Shown here one piece after another: positions 43,621 through 53,713 of a stretch of 64,000 nt of DNA (the first letter of the stretch is position 1; each line of letters starts with the position of its first letter). This DNA comes from FEB-25 sp963726315 (lineage in GTDB: Bacteria; Chloroflexota; Anaerolineae; Anaerolineales; UBA4823), in NCBI GenBank assembly GCA_963726315.1, contig CAVSBZ010000005.1:1364001-1428000 (forward strand). Direction: 5' to 3'. The notes below the pieces were generated by a model. It ran no database searches, was not told where the DNA came from, and worked only from the letters and a program-made list of their open reading frames with translations. Both the position numbers and the translations under genes were made by a program.

Positions 43621-45610
43621 TTAGGAAGAGGCTTGGGAATTTACCAGCTCGATATAGTCCTGTGGAACAGTACCATCATCATTGAGTCCAAGTAAATGGA
43701 TCAATTCGCGTGCTACTTGCGCCTTATGTTCTGCATCCCGCCTGCTCCAGGTTCGGCTCTTAACCTCAAGAAAATGCCCCAAAGCGGGGTTATCCATCCG
43801 GTCCAGATTAATATAAAACTCCAAACCATGATAAATAATCCTCCAGCGAAGGCGATGTTTCTCGATCAAGGTTTGGTGCGTGGGTTTAAAATACTCACGA
43901 TAAAAACGCAAGCTGTGATTGGCAGGGGCGATAAACCGACTACGGGACAACAAGACATCTTTGGGTAAATTACCTTCGCGGGTTGGCCCCAACAAGGTAA
44001 GACGATAACGAACACTACTGACCTGGTCATTGGCACCAATGGCTTCATCCTCGCGGTAACGTAAATAACCCTGGGAAGAATCGGCAAAGGAGAAGTAAGT
44101 ATCGTATTCGTGGTAATGGCGATGATGCAAAATCTCAAGCTTCGAGTTTGTAATGCTGTCTATAACCACCTGCGCATCGTTGAGAGCAACTTTAAGCTGA
44201 ACCTCGTAGCTCTCTTCTTCGGAGGCACCACCGATGGCGATGAGTTTTGAGAGAACTGAATTTTCACGCTCAAGAAGAAAAGCATCGATGCGCCGGGCAT
44301 ATTGTTCAGCTTCAATAAGCAATTCGGATTCATTTAGCGTCATCAACTGGTGGTCGCACATCAGCCATTTGCCATTCACCATTACATCAGTGACATCAGC
44401 GGAATGAGTTGAGTAAACCAACTGAGCATAAATTGCATCAGGCTCGCGCTTGAAACGGGGTGAGTTATGAGAGCGAGAATTATCCACCAGAATGAGATCT
44501 GCTCGTTTGCCTGGCTCGAGCGACCCGGTCAGATTACCGATTTGCAACGCATCTGCACCCATCCGTGTGCCCATAGTTAGCGCCAGATGTGCAGGAAGAG
44601 TCGTAGGGTCGCCATTGGTACTTTTGGATACGAATGAAGCCAGGCGGATCTCCTCGAACATATCCAGATCATTATTCGAGGCTGGACCATCGGTGCCAAT
44701 ACCGACATTAAGACCAGCATCGAGCATCTTACTTACGGGTGCAAAGCCAGAAGCTAATTTCAGATTTGACGATGGGTTATGCGCTACCCCTACATGGTGG
44801 TGAAGGAGAGTTTTGATCTCACCATCATCAACATGGACACAATGGGCAGCTAAAACCCTGGCTTTAAAAACATCCTGCTTCTTCACATAGGGAATGACCG
44901 GCATACCGAATTCTTTGCGACTATTCTCCACTTCCAGACGGGTCTCAGACAAATGGATCAATAAAGGCGCATCGAATTCCTTCGCCAGCAAGGCTGCAGA
45001 CTGTAGAATTTCTTGAGTACAGGTATAAGGAGCATGCGGACCGACAGCAGGAATGATTAAGCGGATGATTATGCCATTTCTGCAGGAAAGTGCGGGTATT
45101 CTCAAGGGCTTCCTCATAATCTCTGGCATCGGGCCCTGGGAATTTAAGCACAGTTTGGGCACATACAGCACGCAGTCCAGCGTTGGCAGTAGCCTGGGCG
45201 GCGTCGTTTTCGAAATAGTACATATCGGCAAAACAAGTGACCCCTGAGCGGATCATTTCAGCGCAGGCAAGCTGAGTCCCCAGGCGGACAAAATCTGAAG
45301 ATACAAACTGGCGCTCGACAGGCATGATATATCCCATCAGCCATACATCCAGGCGTAAATCGTCGGCTAAACCGCGCAGCAAGGTCATGGCAGCGTGGGT
45401 ATGGGCGTTGATCAAGCCAGGCATGAGGATTTTACCCAAGCAATCAAATGTTTGTTCAGCTGTGAACTGCTGACATACATCGGTTTCAAGACCTACCGCG
45501 AGAATATGATCACCCTGGACCGCCAAAGCACCCGGTTCATAGAGGGTCAGATTCAAATCCATGGTTAGGATGATTGCATTTTTAAGAATAATATCGGCAT
45601 TAAGTGTCAT
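43621..45610 (-). CDS. Amidohydrolase (TRZ/ATZ, SAH/MTA deaminase-like) fused to a CYTH domain, frameshifted
   Basis: Two pieces (45610-44945 and a second frame ending at 43621) form one protein of about 662 aa. The first ~440 residues are a zinc amidohydrolase of the 5'-methylthioadenosine/S-adenosylhomocysteine deaminase type: GLINAHTHAAMTLLRG (His70, His72), PLLIHLSETRLEV, VLAAHCVHVDDGEI, VGIGTDGPASNNDLDMFEE and LTGSLEPGKRADLILVD. The last ~200 residues resemble a CYTH triphosphate tunnel domain: YEVQLKVALND, EYDTYFSFADSSQGYLRYRE and FLEVKSRTWS. The frame breaks near 45059-45060, where dropping one base gives HPLIIPAVGPHAPYTCTQ. A deaminase-CYTH fusion is uncommon; it suggests joint handling of nucleotides or polyphosphates. 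Confidence 0.82.
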
Positions 45611-46758
45611 GAGTTAGCCTTCGAATCAAGTCAAGACTTTGGTTAATTGCCCAGGTGGGAGCGTATTCCGATGGTCCGCCATAACGCCGTAAGTGATTAT
45701 CTGCGCCATGGGGAGAAATAAGAACGAGGAAAACATCTTGGGCATCAGCGTTAGCCTGGATAGAGACACCCAACCCAATTGCAGCATGATGGGAGAGGCG
45801 ATATGCATCCGTCAGGTTGTGCAATTCGTCCTGGTCTGGCGATCCGACCAAGACCTGACCGCCAATAAAAGGACCTTTCACAGCTGCAAGACGACGGATC
45901 AGCTCTCCACCGAGACCAACCTCGATGACAGCCAGGGTCCAATTATGGGTAGTGAGTGAGTGCAATGTGACCTCTTCGAGGGTGTCACCGTCTACACCAT
46001 AGATGCAGTCACCAAGACGGCTGCGCAGATCAGAATCTTCAATGGCTCGATCAATCTCGCTGCATCTTCCTCAGAATCGGCTTTCACAGTGATGCGCACA
46101 TCCACCTGCCCGGAGTGTGCTGTTAAACCAACCGTTGGATTGGTCAGCTTTTCCAAATCACCAATCAGATCATCGATCTGAGATTCACCAACACCGACTG
46201 TATGGATCAAGTCGAGTTCTAATGACCTCGTGGAGATGGAAGTGTTGTCGAAGGTAGGGGAGTACTTTATGTTCCATGAGAAACGACATCTCGCGGGGGA
46301 CACCTGGCAAAGCGATGACCGCTTGAGAGTTCATCTGCATGATGAAAATCGGAGCGGTACCCACGGGATTTTCAATCGCCATCGCCCCTTCGGGGATGAA
46401 TGCCTGACGGCGATTATTTTCGGTGGGAATCCGGTCCAGTTTTCGAAAACGCGATTTGATTTGTTCCCAGAGCTCGGGATGAAATTCCGACTTGACACCA
46501 AGGGCGAGGGCAACGGCGTCACGAGTGGGGTCGTCTATGGTAGGTCCCAAACCACCCGTGGTGAGGACAATATCACAACGCTCTAATGATTCCTGGATGG
46601 CCTGTGCGATGCGTTTGGTGTTGTCGCCCACAGTAGTAATACGGAACAGGTCAATACCAGCATCGCGTAGACTATCGCGCGATGAAAGTTGAATTTGTGT
46701 CGACGGTTTCACCGAGTAATAGCTCGGTGCCGATAGTGAGAATTTCTGCGGATGGCAT
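45600..46758 (-). CDS. cinA: CinA-family nicotinamide-nucleotide amidohydrolase / competence-damage protein, three frameshifts
   Basis: A CinA-type protein of about 386 codons reconstructed from four collinear pieces. The N-terminus starts with MPSAEILTIGTELLLGETVD at ATG 46758, then a break near 46680 (one extra base) leads to LRDAGIDLFRITTVGDNTKR and LTTGGLGPTIDDPTRD of the MoCF_biosynth domain. A second break is near 46208, restoring RTRLIHTVGVGESQIDDL. A third is near 46036, joining RLIEPLK to SDLRSRLGDCIYGVDGDTLE and the C-terminal NMN-deamidase domain (LAVIEVGLGGELIRRLAAVK). Together the parts are complete. Either the gene is dead or the read has three indels. The stop overlaps the next gene's start by 11 nt. 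Confidence 0.75.
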
Positions 46759-46832
46759 TTGAGATTCCAGGAAGTAATTATACTAATCTAAATGGTCAGA
46801 TTTCCGTGTTTTGCGCATAGCCGATCTTATTA

Positions 46833-47987
46833 TTAAACGACGTTGTGCTCGTGGATCAGACGACCTTCGTTGAACCTTGCATAATCGAGCATCGATATAT
46901 CCATGGTCGTAGCCTTGCCATCGAGGATGATCTCGGACATCAATTTTCCAGCGATTGGACCATGCATAAAACCATGCCCGGAGAATCCTGATACAAGGTA
47001 ATAGCCCTCGATAGGCGTGCTACCAAAGATGGGGTGGGCATCAGGAGTGACCTCATAAAGCCCAGCCAGGTGTGAGGCAAGTCCAACGCTCTCCAGAAGC
47101 GGGAAGCGGTTGACTGCAGCTTCCATGTGGACCAATTCCCACTCTGGATCAATGTTCTGATCATAGCCAGGAAGCTCATTTGGGTTGGACATTCCGGTAA
47201 GCAATCCCGGACCTTCAGGATGGAAATACAATGATTGGGAGAAATCGATCACAAAGGGAAAATCAGGCGGAAGTGCGTTTATTTCGGTGGTTGTTAGCCA
47301 CTGCCGGCGGATTGGGGACACTGGAACCTGCAGACCCGCCATCTGACCGGTATAACCTGCCCATGGCCCAGTAGCATCGACGACAATTGGAGCGGAGATG
47401 GTCTGGTTCTGCACTTGAACCCCGGTGACCTTGCCGTCTTGAACATGGATCCCGGTCACTGGAGATGAGGTCAGTGCCTTTACACCAAGACGTTGAGATG
47501 CACCGATATACCCCATGACCACACTGTTGGGGTCCACGAGGCCATCCAGGGGATTAAAACTTCCGGCGAGCACATCATCCAGGCGCATAAGGGGTACACG
47601 CTTACGGATTTCGTCACCACTCAACCATTGTGTCTGGGCACCCAGGCTATTTTGCAGTTTGACAATATGCTTGAAAATACTGACCTCATCCTGGGTGGTG
47701 AGAAGGAACAAATAGCCGATTTTCCGATAGTCGATGGACTGACCGAGCTCATCTTTGAAGCGGTCCAGCATGGGTAAACTAAGCAGCGATAACCGGATGT
47801 TTATTTCAGTACCAAATTGGTAGCGCACACCCCCAGCACAGCGTCCGGTAGCACCCTGACCAAAAAAATCTTCCTTTTCAAGGAGAATAATATTATGTTC
47901 ACCTCGCAGGGCAAGATGGTAAGCAGTGCTGGCACCCATCACACCGCCGCCAATGATTATTATGTCTGCAGTAGCTGGTATCGTCAT
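46833..47987 (-). CDS. FAD-dependent oxidoreductase (DAO/sarcosine oxidase type)
   Basis: A 384-aa flavoprotein of the DAO family (sarcosine/glycine/D-amino acid oxidase or dehydrogenase). The FAD motif is IIIIGGGVMGASTAYHL at the N-terminus; RCAGGVRYQFGTE and ATGPWAGYTGQMAGL are family marks, and VSGFSGHGFMHGP closes the FAD site. Start at 47987 is preferred over 48035: the earlier frame runs through the terminator of livF, and AGGTGAT lies 9 nt before 47987. It lies downstream of the liv operon and could oxidise an N-methyl or D-amino acid imported by it; this is inference from context only. Confidence 0.85.
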   Translation of the reverse strand: MTIPATADIIIIGGGVMGASTAYHLALRGEHNIILLEKEDFFGQGATGRCAGGVRYQFGTEINIRLSLLSLPMLDRFKDELGQSIDYRKIGYLFLLTTQDEVSIFKHIVKLQNSLGAQTQWLSGDEIRKRVPLMRLDDVLAGSFNPLDGLVDPNSVVMGYIGASQRLGVKALTSSPVTGIHVQDGKVTGVQVQNQTISAPIVVDATGPWAGYTGQMAGLQVPVSPIRRQWLTTTEINALPPDFPFVIDFSQSLYFHPEGPGLLTGMSNPNELPGYDQNIDPEWELVHMEAAVNRFPLLESVGLASHLAGLYEVTPDAHPIFGSTPIEGYYLVSGFSGHGFMHGPIAGKLMSEIILDGKATTMDISMLDYARFNEGRLIHEHNVV

Positions 47988-48013
47988 AGTAGTATGATCA
48001 CCTGGAAATAAAA

Positions 48014-48042
48014 TGCGTGGGGATAATTCTACCACCCACGCA
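48014..48042 (-). terminator. Terminator downstream of livF
   Basis: Stem TGCGTGGG/CCCACGCA with a 13-nt loop, about 40 nt past the livF stop, followed on the minus strand by TTTTATTT. Confidence 0.8.
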
Positions 48043-48082
48043 CTATTGTTTTGCTAAGATTGGATTATCCGATAAATTGATA

Positions 48083-48796
48083 TTATTCGATACCCAGATA
48101 AGCTTTCTGGACCATGGCATTTTTCTGCAGATTTCCGGCGGAATCTGTTAGCACGATCTCACCTGTCTGGAGAATATAACCCCGGTTGGCAATGGAGAGA
48201 GCCATGGAGGCATTCTGCTCTACGAGCAGGATGGTGGTGCCTTCCTTATTTATTTGAGTGATTGTATCGAAGATAGCTTCCACCAGCACAGGGGCAAGAC
48301 CCATGGATGGTTCATCCATCAATAGTAAGCGTGGATGAGCCATCAAAGCACGACCTGTTGCCAGCATCTGCTGCTCACCGCCCGAAAGGGTTCCGCCTAC
48401 TTGTTTACGTCGTTCTTTAAGACGAGGAAATAGAGTGAAAACCCGTTCCAAATCATTGGCGATTTCAGGCTTACTTGCGCGGGTAAAAGCACCCATCTCC
48501 AAATTCTCAGCGACCGACATTCGGGAAAATACACGTCGACCTTCGGGTACGAGTGACATACCCTTAGAGATAATATCATGGGGCGGAAATTCCGCTAAAT
48601 CCTCACCATCGAAATGAACATAACCTTCACGCGGTTTCATTAACCCGCAGATCGTCCGCAAGGTTGTGGATTTACCAGCACCATTGGCCCCGATCAAAGT
48701 AACAATCTCGCCCTTATCGACGGTTAACGATATTCCTTTGAGGGCATGAATTTGGCCATAATATGAGTGGATATTCTCGACTTCAAGAATTGGCAT
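48083..48796 (-). CDS. livF: Branched-chain amino-acid-type ABC transporter ATP-binding protein LivF
   Basis: A 237-aa ATPase subunit that powers import with LivG. Walker A is GANGAGKST, the ABC signature is LSGGEQQM and Walker B is LLLMDEPSMGLAP. The final ASMALSIANRGYILQTGEIV is the LivF-type end. GGAGG precedes the start. It is the last gene of the livK-H-M-G-F set, followed by a terminator. Substrates of such transporters include branched-chain amino acids, amides and urea. Confidence 0.94.
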   Translation of the reverse strand: MPILEVENIHSYYGQIHALKGISLTVDKGEIVTLIGANGAGKSTTLRTICGLMKPREGYVHFDGEDLAEFPPHDIISKGMSLVPEGRRVFSRMSVAENLEMGAFTRASKPEIANDLERVFTLFPRLKERRKQVGGTLSGGEQQMLATGRALMAHPRLLLMDEPSMGLAPVLVEAIFDTITQINKEGTTILLVEQNASMALSIANRGYILQTGEIVLTDSAGNLQKNAMVQKAYLGIE

Positions 48797-48810
48797 GATT
48801 TTCCTCCACT

Positions 48811-49608
48811 TTACTCAGTCTCGGTGGACAAACCGAGACCACTGGCAGCTCCACGTCCCAGGTATGCTTCGACCACGCGGGCGTTTTTCTGGATTTCCTT
48901 GGGAGTACCCTCAGCAATTTTGACACCAAAATCGAGTACGCTGATTTTTTCAGAAATACTCATGACGACACGCATTTGATGTTCGATCAATAAAATGGTT
49001 ATCCCCAGTTCATCACGCAACCGGCGGATGAAATTGACCATATCCTGGGTCTCCTTCGGATTCATGCCGGCAGTAGGTTCGTCCAGGAGGAGCAGTTTTG
49101 GCCTGGAAGCCAAAGCCCGTCCGATTTCTAACCGGCGTTGTTGACCGTAGGGCAAGTTTTTTGCGAGTAAATCGCCCATTCCCTTTAGATTAATATAACC
49201 AAGAAGTCTGTTTGCCTCTTCCACCGCTTCTTTTTCCTCTCGGTTGGTTTTCCGATTACGGAAAATAGCTCCTAAAATCCCCGATTTTAAATGAGGCTGC
49301 ATCCCGACTAAAATGTTTTCCACTGCGGTCATATTTTTAAATAAGCGAATATTCTGGTACGTTCGAGACACACCGAGATGTGTAACCCGGTCAGTTGATA
49401 AACCAGTAATGTTTCGACCGTTCAGTAAGATGTCTCCTTCTTCAGGTGTATAGAAACCGGTGACACAGTTAAAGAACGTCGTTTTCCCAGCTCCATTCGG
49501 GCCGATAATGCTATAGATTGCGTGCTCTTCCACTTCCAGGTCAACTTTGCTGACAGCTTCCAAGCCACCGAACCGTTTGGTCACCTTTTTCGAAACGAGT
49601 AGCGCCAT
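48811..49608 (-). CDS. livG: Branched-chain amino-acid-type ABC transporter ATP-binding protein LivG
   Basis: A 265-aa ATPase subunit. Walker A is GPNGAGKTT, the signature region is YGQQRRLEIGRALA and Walker B is LLLLDEPTAGMNPKE. The family's extended end is present (VLDFGVKIAEGTPKEIQK). The first ATG in frame is 49629, but I prefer 49608 (MALLVSKKVTKRFGG), preceded by GAGGAGGT 7 nt upstream. The gene begins 14 nt downstream of livM. It partners with LivF on the LivH/LivM channel. Confidence 0.93.
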   Translation of the reverse strand: MALLVSKKVTKRFGGLEAVSKVDLEVEEHAIYSIIGPNGAGKTTFFNCVTGFYTPEEGDILLNGRNITGLSTDRVTHLGVSRTYQNIRLFKNMTAVENILVGMQPHLKSGILGAIFRNRKTNREEKEAVEEANRLLGYINLKGMGDLLAKNLPYGQQRRLEIGRALASRPKLLLLDEPTAGMNPKETQDMVNFIRRLRDELGITILLIEHQMRVVMSISEKISVLDFGVKIAEGTPKEIQKNARVVEAYLGRGAASGLGLSTETE

Positions 49609-49621
49609 CTCATTTACCTCC

Positions 49622-51320
49622 TCACTCACTTGGGATGTCTGCGGTAATAGCAGGTTCCATGAATTGCTCTTCTTCCAACTCTTCGTGTAGCTCCAGTCGA
49701 CGGCGTTGTTCTGGCCAGAGGCCTTCAGGCTTATACAACATCATGGCAACTAATGCAGCCCCGTAGATGAAATAGCGAAAATCAGCGAATTGGCTGAGCA
49801 AGAGCGGCAATCCGACCAGTACCAGCGCGCCTACAAAAACACCCGGAATGCTGCCCATACCACCAATAATGATTAATGAAAGGATATTAATTGAAACAAT
49901 AAAACTAAAACTCTGCGGGTAAACAGAGCCAATCTTGGTAGCGAATAAGACACCGCCCAAACCCGAGAAGAGGGCTCCCATCCCAAATGCCATCAGTTTG
50001 GTTAGCACTTTATTGATACCCATCGCTTCGGCTACATCTTCATCCTCTCGCAGCGCCATCCATGACCGTCCAAGATGGGAATCCTTTAGCCGGATGGAAA
50101 CGAACCCAGCGATGATAATCGCTACCAGGATCAAGTAATAAAGCTCTTGTTGATTGTCAAAGACAAAATTTCCGATGGCGGGTTTGGCAATGCGCTGGAT
50201 TCCTTCCGAGACCTCCCAGAAGGGGCTTCATCCAGTCAGAGAGCACCAAAATACGGATGATCTCACCAAAGCCCAAGGTAACGATTGCCAAATAATCACC
50301 ACGTAAACGGAGGATGGGTAACCCAAGGATTATCCCCGCAAATACTGCCACTGCAACTGCAATTGGTAAAGCTACCCAAAAGCTGAGGTGCCCAATTCCA
50401 ACTGCTTCTGAAGTGGTTAACACTCCCATCGTGTAAGCCCCGATGGCATAAAAGGCCACATAGCCGAGGTCAAGTAAACCAGCAAACCCAACGACGATGT
50501 TCAGTCCCAAGCCCATCAGGATGTAGATACCCACATTATCAAAAATTTCGCTAAAGTATGGTCCCATGATCCAGGGTAACAGTAGAACGACGAGGCTTGT
50601 AAATGCAATTGTCCCCCAACGAACCATACGCTTTTGCTGCGGAGTACGTAATATAACATTGGTTTTCTTTTCTCTACCGGAATTCCAATAAACCAGTCCT
50701 CCGACGAGTATAAACACGACAATCGCGCCAATAATTGAGAGTCCACTTTGGGCAAATATCCAAATAAAAATGTTCTCGATAGGTCCCCATCGTGTGACGA
50801 CCGTAACGATCATGTCGCGGAATAAACCAAGGAAAACAATCATGAGTACCGCAGTAGTAACCGCGCGTCGTATCCGTGGAGGAAGGAGAAATATGCCTGT
50901 CCCGACCATTCCAATGATGGCTGAAACAACCAACAAGGCGATTATTCCAGGAATTAATGGCAAACCGAAGGTGAGTAAAGAAATTAGAGCCGGTGAAAAG
51001 TTAATAAAAACTGAACGAAGATCGACAAACTCATTGAGGATAATCGGGAAAGCAAGGACTACGCCGCCGAGAAAGCCTGCCAAAGCTCCGACAGCAAAAA
51101 GGGCTGGGATATTTTTGGTATTTGCTTTGCTCACAGACATGTAGCCTTCGAGGAGTAAGGGTGCAAAGACAAAAATCTGTGCCATGGTGATCACACCAGA
51201 GATGATATAAGTGACCTTAAAAGCCATGACCATCCCGATTAAGCATAGAAGCAAGGAGATCCCCCCACCGATCAACCCATTTTGGATTGCTCTTACCCAA
51301 TAATTCGTTTCACTTTTCAT
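49622..51320 (-). CDS. livM: ABC transporter permease LivM with large N-terminal extension, frameshifted
   Basis: Two pieces (51320-50157 and 50134-49622 in another frame) form a permease of about 566 aa. The C-terminal ~330 residues are LivM: LGLNIVVGFAGLLDLGYVAF, LRGDYLAIVTLGFGEIIRIL, SWMALREDEDVAEAMGINK and ATKIGSVYPQSFSF. The first ~230 residues are extra: six or so membrane segments, with no recognised family. The break is near plus-strand 50210; dropping one base gives GGSEGIQRIAKPAIGNFVFD. AGGAGG precedes the start. The extension is longer than in ordinary LivM and could be a fused or lineage-specific membrane domain. Confidence 0.85.
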
Positions 51321-51329
51321 GGGTGCCTC

Positions 51330-52393
51330 CTATGCCTTGTCCTTGGAGATGCGTTCGCCCAGGATACCGGTCGGGCGGAATATAAGGATGAGAACTAATA
51401 CTATGAAGGCGATCGCATCCTTTAATTGTGCAGCGGACGGGATGCCCAAACCCGTAAGGAATAGATTTGGTCCGACCGATTCGAGCAAACCGAGGATAAT
51501 CCCACCAAGAAAAGCACCAAGAACATTTCCAATACCACCAAGAACAGCTGCGGTAAAAGCCTTGATTCCGGGGAAGAAACCCATATAGAAATTTACCACT
51601 GGAAATAGCATGGTATATAGTATGCCAGCGATCCCAGCTGATGCACCTCCTAATGCGAAGGTAAAGACAATGATACGATCAACGTCAATTCCCATCAACT
51701 CAGCTGCTTCTTTGTCCTCAGAAACCGCCCGCATGGCTTTTCCCATTTTTGTCCATTGCACGATCCCATATAGGATCACCATTAATATAATTGCTCCGCC
51801 GATCACGACCACCTGATTCCTGTATATTTGAATACCTGCGACCGTCCAGGATTTCATCCAGTGATTGAATTGCAGGATAGCCGTATACCCCGGAACCAAA
51901 TAAACCGCGGAATGTGTACTGAAGGAAAAAGGAGGCCCCAATAGCAGTGATCAATGGAACCAGGCGGGGGGCATTGCGAAGGGGACGGTAGCAAATTCGT
52001 TCAAGAAGGACAGCGATCAGGGTAGATACTCCCGCTGCAAGCAGTGTAATCAGACCCATAGCAATGAGTGGTTGTTGATTTTAAGAACCCTGATTTTTGG
52101 AAACCGATAGCGAGGAACACTGCGGTAAACGTTCCACTCATAAATACTTCTGAGTGGGCAAAGTTGATCATCTTCAAGATGCCATAAACCATGGTATAGC
52201 CCATGGCAATAAGGGCATAAATACCTCCGAGTGCCAGGCCTTTGATGGTGAGGTCAAGCCAAGTACTTGGTGAATACACACCTTCTCTAAGTGTGCTTAT
52301 AGTCCCGTACACAACGACCCCGGCGATAGATAAGCCGATGAGCCAAATAAAGATATCCGTAAGAGTGATGCGTTGACGCAAATTACGAAGCAT
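51330..52393 (-). CDS. livH: ABC transporter permease LivH, two frameshifts
   Basis: Three pieces in succession (52393-52001, 52059-51718, 51941-51330) make one permease of about 354 aa. It has the LivH marks GLALGGIYALIAMGYTMVYG, INFAHSEVFMSG, AVLLERICYRPLRNAPRLVP, LITAIGASFFLQYTFRGL, GKAMRAVSEDKEAAELMGI and IVFTFALGGASAGIAGI. The first break is an AAAA run (plus-strand TTTT 52069-52072): one more A gives LKNQQPLIAMGLIT. The second is an AAA run at 51852-51854: one fewer A gives LDESWTVAGIQIYRNQ. AGGAG precedes the start. A hairpin terminator or attenuator separates it from the binding-protein gene upstream. Confidence 0.85.
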
Positions 52394-52426
52394 CTTAAAC
52401 TCCTATTCTTAAAAAGCAATAAATTC

Positions 52427-52457
52427 AAAAGAGGGGCGAGGCTATGCTCGCCCCTCT
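52427..52457 (-). terminator. Intercistronic terminator/attenuator between the binding-protein gene and livH
   Basis: An 11-bp stem AGAGGGGCGAG/CTCGCCCCTCT with a 6-nt loop, followed on the minus strand by TTTT and an AT-rich stretch. It probably reduces expression of the permease genes relative to the binding protein. Confidence 0.8.
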
Positions 52458-52474
52458 TCGTAGATCTGTTACTT

Positions 52475-53713
52475 TTATGGGGTTTTTATATATTGGGTTG
52501 GCCAGATCAGAGTCGGTGGATATACACCCGCGTGATATTCATATGCGCCGATGATTGGGTTGGCACAGTCACCGTCCACATTGCAAGTGAGGACACCCGT
52601 TAAACCTTTGAAGTCCTTGGTTGCAGCCATCGCATCTCGTAAGGCCTGGCGAGGGATGTAGAGGGTCCCGTCAGCATCTTTTACAGCCACCTTCTCAATC
52701 GCCGCCTTGACGATATTGAAACCGTCATAAGCGTGGGCATGGAAGATGTTAATCGGATCGGAACCGAATTTCGCTTTATACTTGGCAACGAAGGCATCAT
52801 ATTCTGTGCCTTGGACGATAGGGCTGGTGACCATAAATCCTTCAACTCCGGTTCCAGCGGCATTCATTACGTCAGGTGAATACAATCCATCTGCACCCAT
52901 TAATTTAGTGGTTTCAAGTCCAGGGGTTGTCTTTGCCTGGTCAATAATGAATGCACCAGCAGGCAAGAAGATCGGGAAGTAGATTATTTCAGGACTACCG
53001 GTTGCAATGTCGGCCAGAACTGAGCTCATGTCAGTGGCATTCGGATCAACTGATGTTGCACCAGTGATCGTGCCACCTAATTTCGTGAATTCTGCCCGGA
53101 AAACCTCTGATAACTTATCAGCATAAAGACTACCGTCATGGATTGTTGCTGCTTTGGTTAGTTTTAGGAAATTAAACACAAAGTCAGCAGCAGCAGCCCC
53201 TTGGATTTTGTCATTATGGGCAGTTCTGAAGTAACCAGGATAGTGATTTGGGTTGGTTGGATCGGTCAGGTCAGGGGCTGTGTTCGATGACGAGATGGTC
53301 ACAAATCCAGCTGCAGACATCAGTGGTTCTGCGGCACGAGCTTCACTCGAACATGAAGTTCCAATTACCGCAACTATGGTTGGATCAGCTGCTAACTTTG
53401 TGCCGGCAGCTTGACCACCATCAGCACTACAACCACCGTCTTCACCATCAAACTTGATCGTGTGATCCAGGATTTTACCACCCGCGTCATCGATAGCGAT
53501 CTCAACACCATTGCGTGAGTCAGTACCGAGGGCAGCGTTTGGTCCAGCTACAGCTAGTAGATATGCGATGTGGATGGGATCGGATGGGCCGATTTTGACA
53601 CAACCGATTGAATCGGTGCACGAATAAGGTGCAGCTGTCGCAGATGCACATGCACCTAAAACCATACTGGCAAGAATTATCAGTGATACTAAACTTAATA
53701 AACGCTTACTCAT
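52475..53713 (-). CDS. livK: Branched-chain amino-acid-type ABC transporter substrate-binding lipoprotein
   Basis: A 412-aa extracellular receptor. The start at 53713 follows a GGAGG about 7 nt upstream. The signal peptide ends in the lipobox LGAC (about residue 22), so it is lipid-anchored. The periplasmic-binding-protein type I fold shows HIAYLLAVAGPNAALGTDSR, GVEIAIDDAGGKILDHTI, AVIGTSCSSEARAAEPLMSA, AAADFVFNFLKLTKAATIHD and NIFHAHAYDGFNIVKAAIEK. The ligand of these Leu/Ile/Val-like receptors varies; it could be an amide, urea or an aromatic compound. It is the first gene of the liv operon. Confidence 0.92.
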   Translation of the reverse strand: MSKRLLSLVSLIILASMVLGACASATAAPYSCTDSIGCVKIGPSDPIHIAYLLAVAGPNAALGTDSRNGVEIAIDDAGGKILDHTIKFDGEDGGCSADGGQAAGTKLAADPTIVAVIGTSCSSEARAAEPLMSAAGFVTISSSNTAPDLTDPTNPNHYPGYFRTAHNDKIQGAAAADFVFNFLKLTKAATIHDGSLYADKLSEVFRAEFTKLGGTITGATSVDPNATDMSSVLADIATGSPEIIYFPIFLPAGAFIIDQAKTTPGLETTKLMGADGLYSPDVMNAAGTGVEGFMVTSPIVQGTEYDAFVAKYKAKFGSDPINIFHAHAYDGFNIVKAAIEKVAVKDADGTLYIPRQALRDAMAATKDFKGLTGVLTCNVDGDCANPIIGAYEYHAGVYPPTLIWPTQYIKTP

